Shown: piece after piece, positions 1 through 5,729 of the stretch
How the letters are laid out: each line of letters opens with the position of its first letter
Numbering within the stretch: the stretch's first letter is position 1
Notes under the pieces: generated by a model
Databases searched by the model: none
Told to the model about the DNA's origin: nothing
What the model saw: the letters and a program-made list of their open reading frames with translations, nothing else
Program-made: the position numbers and the translations under genes
Assembly: GCA_051306415.1 (NCBI GenBank)
Contig: JBPPNE010000194.1
Span: 1 to 5,729 of the forward strand
DNA length: 5,729 nt
Reading direction: 5' to 3'
Source of the DNA: CBDDRG01 sp051306415
Lineage (GTDB): Bacteria; Pseudomonadota; Gammaproteobacteria; Pseudomonadales; Porticoccaceae

Positions 1-2267
1 TCCCTGCCTTCGATCGTCTCTGAAATATCCATGCCGCCGATGGCACTTTCCACCACCATCTGGACATCGTCCACCGTCAATCCATAGCGTGCCAGCGCCT
101 GTTTATCCGGCTCGAAATCGACATAGTAGCCACCGACGATGCGCTCGGCATATACGCTTCGGGTGCCTTTCACGCCACCCAGCGCCGCCTCGATCTGCTG
201 CCCGATCGATTCGATGACGGCGAGATCCTTGCCGAATATTTTTATGCCGACCGGTGTCCGAATACCGGTCGACAGCATGTCAATGCGGCCGCGTACCGGT
301 TTGGTCCACGCCCGGTTCAAACCGGGCGCCACGACCGCCGCATCCAGCTCTTCGAGCAGTTGTTCCTGGGTCAATCCCGGCCGCCAATCCGACTCGGGCT
401 TCAGGCGAATGGTGTATTCGAACATCGACATCGGCGCGGGATCGGTTGGCGTCTCATAACGACCCGCCTTGCCAAACGAAGAGATGACTTCGGGTATCGA
501 TTTGATGGCCTGGTTTTGTCGCGTCAGCAGATCCGCAGCCGAGGTCACCGAAATGCCCGGTACGGTGATCGGCATATACAGCAAGTCGCCCTCCCATAAC
601 GACGGCATAAATTCCGAACCGAGACGAGAAAATGCAAAACCCGAAAATGCAATTAAAGCAAGGGTGCCGACACCGACCGATTTAACATGCCGCAGCGACC
701 ACACCAACAAGGGCTTGTAACCCGCTTGCAGCCAGCGATTGACCGGATTTTCCGTCTCCCGACGAATTCTTCCCTTGACAAAAAAGGCGATTAAAATCGG
801 CGTGATCGTGATCGACACCAAAGCCGCAGCAATCATCGCAAAGGTTTTGGTGTAAGCCAGCGGATGGAACAGCTTGCCTTCCTGCGCCTGCAACGCAAAT
901 ATCGGCAGGAACGAAATGCTGATAATCAGCAGGGCGCTGAATATGGCGGGGCCAAACTCTTTGCAGGCCTCCAGCGTCAGCTCTGATCGCGAGCGAGAAC
1001 CATCAGAGGCAGCGATCTTTTTGTGCGTGTTTTCAATAAACACCACCACCCCATCAACAATGTCACCGACGGCCAGGATGATGCCGCCCAAGGACATGAT
1101 ATTGAGGCTGATATCCAGGTAGTACATCGGTATCAGCGAGATCAGAATCGACAGCGGCAGCGTGATAATTACAACCAGCGTACTGCGCACATGAAACAGA
1201 AATACACCGATAACAAGGCAGACCAGAATGATCTCTTCGATCAGATTGTCGCGCAGCGTTGTTACGGCTTGCGCAATCAACTCCGAGCGGTCGTAGACAA
1301 TCTCCAATTCAAGCCCAGGCGGAAAGGCGCCTTTTACGTCCGCCAGCTTTTTCTTGACCGCTGCAATGACGCGGGAAACATCTTCGCCCTGGCGCATCAC
1401 AACCACGCCGCCGACGGTATCGCCATTGCCATTCAGATCAGCAATGCCGCGCCGAATATTCGGTCCCAATGAGACCCGGCCCACATCGGCAATTTTCAGC
1501 GGCGTGCTATCGGGCCCTAAACCGATCGCGATGTCTTCAATATCCTTGGGATTCTTCACGTACCCCAGGCCGCGAACGTAGTATTCCCGTTCCGATATCT
1601 CCAGCGTTCGCCCACCGACATCCTTGTTGCTCTTGCGGATGGCGGCAATGATCCGTTCGAGCGGCAGGTTAAGCGCTGCCAGCCTGTTGGGATCAACTTC
1701 TACCTGATACTGCTTGTCGTAGCCGCCAATGCTGGCCACCTCGGAAACACCCGGCACCGCACTCAGCCAGTATTTCAAATACCAATCCTGGAAGGTTTTT
1801 ATTTCCGCGAGATTATATTTGCCTGATTTGTCGACCAAGGCATATTGAAACACCCAGCCCACGCCCGAAGCATCGGGCCCAATGGCTGGCGCCACCCCGG
1901 CCGGCAACTGGCCGCTGAGCTTGGACAGATACTCCAAGATACGGGACCGAGCCCAATAGATATCCGTGCCATCTTCGAAAATGACGTAGACAAACGACAT
2001 CCCGAACATCGAGAACCCTCTGACCACCTGCACCTTGGGCGCGGACAATAGCGCGGTGACCAGCGGGTAGGTGATCTGCGCCTCGATCAAGTCGGGGCTG
2101 CGTCCCATCCATTCGGAAAATAGGATGACCTGGGTTTCAGACAGATCGGGGAGCGCATCGATCTTGATGTTGTTCAGACAATATCCGCCCCACAAGCTGA
2201 GCAACAAGGCGACCACCAAGGTCGCCTTGGCATTGTTCCAGCACTAGGCAATGATTTTTTCAATCAT
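1..2267 (-). CDS. cusA: CusA-type heavy-metal RND efflux pump, 3' end off window, amber at codon 8
   Basis: Proton-driven inner-membrane pump of the HME-RND family; it would take Cu(I)/Ag(I) from periplasm or cytoplasm into the tripartite channel. The frame from ATG 2267 runs 755 codons to the left edge; E. coli CusA is about 1047 aa, so roughly 290 residues are missing. Visible: N-terminus MIEKIIA-TAG-CWNN, first membrane helix about 14-31, IDALPDLS, the GPDASGVGW motif (130-138), NIMSLGG with Met391, a proton-relay Asp405 in VDGVVVFIEN, and Met565 (LLYMP), Met615 (MSMFEY) and Met664 (RIDMLSTG), matching E. coli Met573/623/672. I read every codon and found one stop, TAG at 2246-2244. The frame starts 8 bases after the adaptor stop, so it is the last visible gene of the operon. 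Family assignment is firm; whether a full protein is made is not. Without the amber start, in-frame TTG 2219 or GTG 2216 could serve, while the first in-frame ATG (2108) would lose helix 1. Confidence 0.9.
2244..2246 (-). other. In-frame TAG (amber) at codon 8 of the pump gene
   Basis: The plus-strand triplet cta reads TAG on the minus strand, directly after seven codons (MIEKIIA) that match the usual CusA-family N-terminus and directly before CWNNAK, which leads into the first membrane helix. Many relatives, as I recall them, have Trp here (IIxWS), so a single G-to-A change from TGG would explain it; that is inference. A weak AAGG lies 5 bases before an in-frame TTG (2219), a possible restart. 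Confidence 0.9.
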
Positions 2268-2275
2268 ACGTCAGC

Positions 2276-3406
2276 TCATTTCTTCCCATGCTCGCCGTGA
2301 CCTGATGCCGCCGACTTACCCTTGCGCAGCGCCGCCTGCATGCGGCTTTCCGCGTCGATCAAAAAGCTGGCGCTGACCACGACGGCTTCACCCATCTCTA
2401 ACCCTGACAAGATGGTCATTTGGTCGTTAATCCGCGGGCCGACCTCTACCTGTCGCGGCTCAAAGGTCACGTCACCGGTTTTTACAAACACCAGTTGGCG
2501 AACCCCGGTATCGATCACCGCATCGTCGGGAATCACCAGCCTATCGGGCAGCTCTTTTTTTATTTCGACGTTGGCAAACATACCGGGCCGCAGAAATCCG
2601 TCTGAATTGTCAATTTCGACACGCGCTTTGATAGTCCGGGTCTGTGGATCCAGCTCGGGATAGATATAGCTGATGCTCCCGGTGTAACGCTTGGATTTGT
2701 CGTACGGCAGCGTGACATCGACTTTATCGCCGACATGAACCAGCGAAACATCCGCTTCATAAAGCGTTAACAATAGCCAGACTCTGGCGAGGTCGGCCAA
2801 ATAATAAAGCTCCGTATCGGGGGTTACATAGGAGCCTAAAATGGCCGCTTTGCTGATAATAACGCCATCGACGGGGCTATAAAATGTTACCGCCCGCTGG
2901 GCCTTGTTTCGGGCCCTGAGCGTTGCTATTTCGGCGCTGGAAACACCCCACAAGCGCATGCGCTGCATCGCGGTTTCGGCAACTTCCGCCGCCAGGGCAC
3001 CGCCTTGCTTTATGGCGGACAAGTATTCATTCTGCGTACTGACCAGCTCGGGGCTGTAGAGATCGAAAAGAGGCGCGCCTTTTTTTATCGATTTGCCAAC
3101 ATAGTCGGCGTGTATTTTTTCGATCCAACCATTGATCCGCATACTGACGCGGGCTTCCTTCGTTTGATCGGTCGTAATGCTGCCCACCGTTCGAACCGTA
3201 TACGACAGCGTTTCCCGGGTAACCGCTTGCGTTTTCAAACCGACCGCCGCTTGGGCATGACTGGATATGGTTACCGGAACCCTTTCTTCCGGCGCACCTT
3301 CACGGCGTTGAGAGGGGTGATCGTGACCGGCCTCCTCCGTCACGCCCACAGACGCAAAGCTCATCAATGCGGCAAACACAACAATACAATTCGCTGCCGA
3401 TTTCAT
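2276..3406 (-). CDS. cusB: CusB-type periplasmic adaptor (membrane fusion protein) of the RND pump
   Basis: Periplasmic adaptor that links the CusA-type pump to the outer-membrane channel. 376 aa from ATG 3406. A GTG lies one codon earlier (3409), but the ATG gives the classic TGATG overlap with the channel stop and implies translational coupling. A signal peptide covers about residues 1-22. The two lipoyl halves are at about 87-116 (INGWIEKIHADYVGK) and 172-200 (YSPVDGVI). They flank a short helical hairpin at about 117-165 (YSPELVSTQNEYL). A beta-barrel follows at about 205-285 (LYEADVSLVHVGDKV, PGMFANVEI) and a membrane-proximal domain runs to about 360. The N-terminus of the mature protein lacks the methionine cluster that binds Cu(I)/Ag(I) in E. 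coli CusB and has no YTCPMHP-type metal-binding domain. His is found instead near the N-terminus (GHDH) and in the tail (GHGEHGKK). Family assignment is firm; metal specificity rests on the pump. Confidence 0.92.
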   Translation of the reverse strand: MKSAANCIVVFAALMSFASVGVTEEAGHDHPSQRREGAPEERVPVTISSHAQAAVGLKTQAVTRETLSYTVRTVGSITTDQTKEARVSMRINGWIEKIHADYVGKSIKKGAPLFDLYSPELVSTQNEYLSAIKQGGALAAEVAETAMQRMRLWGVSSAEIATLRARNKAQRAVTFYSPVDGVIISKAAILGSYVTPDTELYYLADLARVWLLLTLYEADVSLVHVGDKVDVTLPYDKSKRYTGSISYIYPELDPQTRTIKARVEIDNSDGFLRPGMFANVEIKKELPDRLVIPDDAVIDTGVRQLVFVKTGDVTFEPRQVEVGPRINDQMTILSGLEMGEAVVVSASFLIDAESRMQAALRKGKSAASGHGEHGKK

Positions 3407-4797
3407 CACATCCCACCCATGCCAGAAGCAACACCCGATGCCGGCGCACTCGTATTCTTTTTCACATTTTTGCCGACCGCCATGCCACCGCCCATGGTAA
3501 CCGGGTCAGAGCTCTCCATCGCTCCACCCATATCGCCACCACCAAACAGACTGGGACGATTCGGTGCAATCTTCATCAGCGGCGGCGACAACAGCTCGCG
3601 TATTCGTGTTCTTGCCAATTCGATATCGGTCAGGGCAGCCACCAATTCGAGCTTCTGTGTTTTATACACCTTTAGAATATCCAGATATCTTTTGAGTTCC
3701 ATGCGCTGTCCAGCATAAGCCGATTGCGCGGCGGACACCGCGAGCTCAGTTGCCGGTATCACCTCGCTTTCATAGAGATGCACTACATCCTTGGCGGAAG
3801 CCAGTTGTTGTCTGGCATTAACAATCTCGGTATTTAATTTATTGAGCAAGTAGCGCCGGTCCATTTCCACGGCCCGCTGTTCATCTTCGGCTGCAGCGGC
3901 AAGCTTTGACTGTTTGCGCGCAAAATACAGGGGCACATTGACCCCTACCATAATTCCCCAATTCGACTTTTCATCGCCCATCCCCCCGTTAGGCTCCATC
4001 GCCATCGCCTGCACCACAAAATCAGGATAATAGGCAAGCTTGGCGAGTCTGGATTCGTTTTGCGCTTGTTCAAATTGATGGTCGAGGGCCTTCAATTCGG
4101 GCTGGTTTTTCACATCAACGCCGTTATCAACGGGCGTATTTTTCGTAAAGCTCACAACCATTGGTTCGATGACTTCATCGGGTGCGCGGCTTCGCAACTC
4201 ATTCATCAGCACATGGATCGAATTGCGCTCTCTGATGAGCCTGTGGTGTTCGACATCCAGGTTGGCGATTTCGATTTTTCCTAGCAGCCAATCGTGATGG
4301 TTCGGATCCCCGGCCTGATATTTGGCTTTGGCGCTCTGTACCGAGGTATCAACCAAGCGACGCAGCTCTCGGTTTAATGCAATGGCCTCGTCAATGTAGT
4401 GCGCCTTATAAAAAAACTGTGTGGCAATCACGGTTAACTCGCGGCGAAGGGTTTCCGTACCCTGTCCGGCAAACTCCGCCTTGTGTTTTGCAATCGATTC
4501 CCGTGCATCCAGTTTTCCCGGGAATGGGATGGCCTGACTAATCTGGTAGCGAAATATCTGCGCTCTGTATTCGCCGAATGGCACCTCATCAATTCCCGCG
4601 GCAATGAACGGATCATCCAATGACGCCGCCGGCTTGATGCGATTTTCCAGTGCCGAGCGGCGATTTTGAGCGGCTTGAAGCGCCGGGTTAGATGCCGAAA
4701 CCTGGGATAAGAACGTGTCCAGATCCAGTTCCCCTTCCACCGCATAGGCCGCGGGAATACTGAGAAAGAAGCAAGCCGTAACCAACAGGATCTTCAT
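3406..4797 (-). CDS. cusC: TolC/CusC-type outer-membrane efflux channel with Met-rich tail
   Basis: Outer-membrane channel of the tripartite pump, expected as a trimer spanning outer membrane and periplasm. 463 aa, normal for the family. The start ATG 4797 has AGAGG 7 bases upstream (4809-4805). A Sec signal peptide ends at AAYA (residue 19), giving mature VEGELDLDTF. VTAC at 6-9 resembles a lipobox but sits too close to the N-terminus, so I do not call a lipoprotein, unlike E. coli CusC. Two outer-membrane efflux repeats fit about 25-205 and 215-400, and the family motif IPFPGKL is at 90-96. The last 62 residues carry seven Met (408, 423, 427, 435, 439, 460, 463) in Gly-rich stretches ending SGMGGM, possibly a soft-metal binding tail (inference). 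It is the first gene of the three-gene operon and its stop overlaps the adaptor ATG. No CusF-like gene lies between them. Confidence 0.92.
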   Translation of the reverse strand: MKILLVTACFFLSIPAAYAVEGELDLDTFLSQVSASNPALQAAQNRRSALENRIKPAASLDDPFIAAGIDEVPFGEYRAQIFRYQISQAIPFPGKLDARESIAKHKAEFAGQGTETLRRELTVIATQFFYKAHYIDEAIALNRELRRLVDTSVQSAKAKYQAGDPNHHDWLLGKIEIANLDVEHHRLIRERNSIHVLMNELRSRAPDEVIEPMVVSFTKNTPVDNGVDVKNQPELKALDHQFEQAQNESRLAKLAYYPDFVVQAMAMEPNGGMGDEKSNWGIMVGVNVPLYFARKQSKLAAAAEDEQRAVEMDRRYLLNKLNTEIVNARQQLASAKDVVHLYESEVIPATELAVSAAQSAYAGQRMELKRYLDILKVYKTQKLELVAALTDIELARTRIRELLSPPLMKIAPNRPSLFGGGDMGGAMESSDPVTMGGGMAVGKNVKKNTSAPASGVASGMGGM

Positions 4798-4804
4798 TTT
4801 TTGG

Positions 4805-4809
4805 CCTCT
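4805..4809 (-). promoter_or_regulatory. Ribosome binding site of the channel gene
   Basis: AGAGG on the minus strand, 7 bases before ATG 4797. It supports independent translation of the first operon gene from this ATG rather than from any upstream frame. Confidence 0.7.
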
Positions 4810-4908
4810 TTTGAATTTCGAGCGGGTAATGGGGGTTTCGGGGCGGCCATCTACAAGCGCTATATCGATCTAACCTTCGATCAGAGCGATTTCGCCGAAG
4901 TCAGGCGT

Positions 4909-5100
4909 CTAGCCGCCGATGAAACCGCCCGGACGCGCGATGCTCCAGCAATGAATCGTCAACTTCAGATACGCCAAGATCGAGCCGATGAAAACGGCGG
5001 CCAAGATGGCGACACCCACCTCGAAGGGATCGTCATCTGGAGCCACACCTGACAAAACCACCAAACGCAGGGCCAGTGACTATGCGAGCTTCTCCACCAT
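4909..5100 (-). pseudogene. Possible remnant of a small membrane-protein gene
   Basis: I do not recognise this sequence. On the minus strand, ATG 5100 begins MVEKLA and then meets TAG (5082-5080). The same frame stays open for 56 codons to a second TAG (4911-4909). The open part begins SLALRLVVLSGVAPDDD and contains a clear hydrophobic helix (VGVAILAAVFIGSILAYL), then KLTIHCW and a Gly-rich end. In a 43-codon stretch of it, 33 third positions are G or C (about 77%), above the roughly 58% I counted in the first 40 codons of the adaptor gene, which suggests past coding use in this frame. No good ribosome binding site precedes ATG 5100; TTG 5064 or GTG 5061 are alternative starts. It could be a decayed gene, a short real membrane protein, or chance. 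Confidence 0.3.
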
Positions 5101-5190
5101 CCGTGCAGTCGTCTTTCTCACCGCAGGAAAGCTGGACTTCGGAAAACTCGATCAGCATGTCGGCTGACCCACTCTTTGTTCAAAAGAACC

Positions 5191-5223
5191 TTAAAAAAGA
5201 ACCCCGCGCAAAAGGCGGGGTTC
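5191..5223 (-). terminator. Intrinsic terminator of the small secreted-protein gene
   Basis: Perfect 9-bp stem, GAACCCCGC (5199-5207) pairing with GCGGGGTTC (5215-5223), with a 7-base loop. On the minus strand it is followed by six T (5198-5193). There is no T-run on the plus side, so it acts on leftward transcription. It sits 52 bases past the stop at 5276 and separates this gene from the efflux operon. Confidence 0.9.
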
Positions 5224-5275
5224 GTCAGCAGTCTGCGCCACAGTAACGCGGCGTTTGGTTGCTTGTCGATCTTTA

Positions 5276-5632
5276 CTACTTGGCGGCTTTCTCATGTTCT
5301 GCCGCCATGGCGTTATACGCTTTGATGGCCAGTTCATCCGATTTTATTAATTGTTCACAGTGGGACTGCATGGCGTTCACTGTGACGGGCGTTTTGGAGC
5401 TGCCAAAATAGGCTTTTTTCATTGCTTGATGCTGATCGAGTTCCTTCTTGGCTTCGTCAGATTTTTCTTTGTAATACTGAGCAAGTGCCGCGTGATGTTC
5501 AGGTTTCTCGGCTAGTTCTGACACCAGCCGCTCAATCGAGCTCTCTTTGGTTTCCGTTGCCGCCTGAACATAAATAGGCAAAGAAACAACCGAGCTTAAT
5601 AGCAGGCCACATAGAACGTTAAACATTTTCAT
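5276..5632 (-). CDS. Small secreted helical His-containing protein, unknown function
   Basis: 118 aa. I do not recognise a named family. ATG 5632 is chosen because GAGGAG (5645-5640) lies 7 bases upstream and a signal peptide follows at once (MKMFNVLCGLLLSSVVSLP, cleavage near VQA-ATE). A longer reading from ATG 5722 would bury this signal behind 30 residues. The mature protein, about 94 aa, is Lys/Glu/Ala-rich and predicted helical, with five His, one Cys (SHCEQ) and three Met. Two stretches look like a repeat: EHHAALAQYY to DQH and SHCEQLIKSD to AEH, each with His residues 22 apart. This suggests a periplasmic helical hairpin that may bind metal, which is inference from composition and location beside a Cu/Ag pump. 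The gene ends with tandem stops TAG-TAA and then a terminator, so it is probably transcribed alone. Confidence 0.85.
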   Translation of the reverse strand: MKMFNVLCGLLLSSVVSLPIYVQAATETKESSIERLVSELAEKPEHHAALAQYYKEKSDEAKKELDQHQAMKKAYFGSSKTPVTVNAMQSHCEQLIKSDELAIKAYNAMAAEHEKAAK

Positions 5633-5639
5633 GAAACCA

Positions 5640-5645
5640 CTCCTC
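5640..5645 (-). promoter_or_regulatory. Strong ribosome binding site of the small secreted-protein gene
   Basis: GAGGAG on the minus strand, 7 bases before ATG 5632. It decides the start in favour of the internal Met over the more upstream ATG 5722. Confidence 0.85.
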
Positions 5646-5729
5646 GCTAAGTTGTGACTACGTATTTCCCTCTTACTACTTACACACGGCACATGATGCC
5701 GATCTGAAAGCGCCTCCAGCATTCTGGTG

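Larger units (their letters stand above)
4798..5190. other. Gap of about 390 bp without a confident gene
   Basis: The stretch lies between the terminator of the small gene and the channel gene and should contain the operon promoter. I found no convincing -35/-10 pair and no CueR-type or similar metal operator by eye. The only notable contents are the minus-strand 56-codon open frame at 5079-4912, described separately, and its plus-strand mirror (TTG 4801 to 5052), which I do not believe is a gene. A direct repeat of GATCGA, spaced 6 bases, lies near 4866-4883. Confidence 0.6.

Noticed and set aside
1799..2112. Two minus-strand open frames of 64 and 99 codons within the pump gene
   Set aside because: Other reading frames of the RND pump; neither product resembles a known protein.
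2216..2230. Palindrome CCAAGG-tcg-CCTTGG just after the pump amber codon
   Set aside because: Six-base arms inside coding sequence without a T-run; likely chance from codon use, though it could mask a TTG restart.
3005..3718. 237-codon plus-strand open frame antisense to the adaptor and channel genes
   Set aside because: It lies wholly over two well-supported minus-strand genes, crosses their junction, and its product shows no recognisable domain; a mirror of real codons.
4771..4782. VTAC lipobox-like sequence in the channel signal peptide
   Set aside because: Cys at residue 9 leaves too short a hydrophobic region; an ordinary AYA cleavage site follows at residue 19.
4801..5052. 83-codon plus-strand open frame starting with TTG in the gap
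   Set aside because: Non-ATG start, no ribosome binding site, charged low-information product; it mirrors the minus-strand hydrophobic frame.
5633..5722. 30-residue N-terminal extension of the small secreted protein (ATG 5722)
   Set aside because: It would hide the signal peptide, and a perfect GAGGAG precedes the internal ATG 5632.

Overview
The window looks like part of a heavy-metal resistance locus from a Gram-negative proteobacterium. A gammaproteobacterium is my best guess, from the style of the proteins and the moderate GC; no taxonomic marker is present. All recognisable genes lie on the minus strand, so the locus reads from right to left.

Layout in transcription order. (1) 5632-5276: a small secreted helical protein of unknown function. 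It has a very good ribosome binding site and is followed by a strong intrinsic terminator at 5223-5191, so it is probably its own transcription unit. (2) 5190-4798: a gap of about 390 bp with no confident gene. It holds a 56-codon minus-strand open frame encoding one hydrophobic segment, flanked by TAG codons, which may be a decayed small membrane-protein gene. (3) 4797-3406: a TolC/CusC-type outer-membrane channel with a Met/Gly-rich C-terminal tail. (4) 3406-2276: a CusB-type periplasmic adaptor whose ATG overlaps the channel stop by one base. (5) 2267 to beyond the left edge: a CusA-type inner-membrane RND pump, 755 codons of it in the window.

Genes 3-5 form a C-B-A operon for a tripartite efflux pump. 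The pump part keeps the three periplasmic methionines (565, 615, 664) that match the E. coli CusA Cu(I)/Ag(I) site (Met573, Met623, Met672), so Cu(I)/Ag(I) is the best substrate guess. No CusF-like chaperone gene and no regulator gene are visible.

The most striking observation is an in-frame TAG at codon 8 of the pump gene (2246-2244), inside an otherwise open 755-codon frame. The pump is therefore either inactivated, started from a downstream TTG/GTG, read through, or affected by a sequence error. The frame upstream of the channel gene also contains three TAG codons and no TAA or TGA. I report that pattern but consider amber recoding unlikely.
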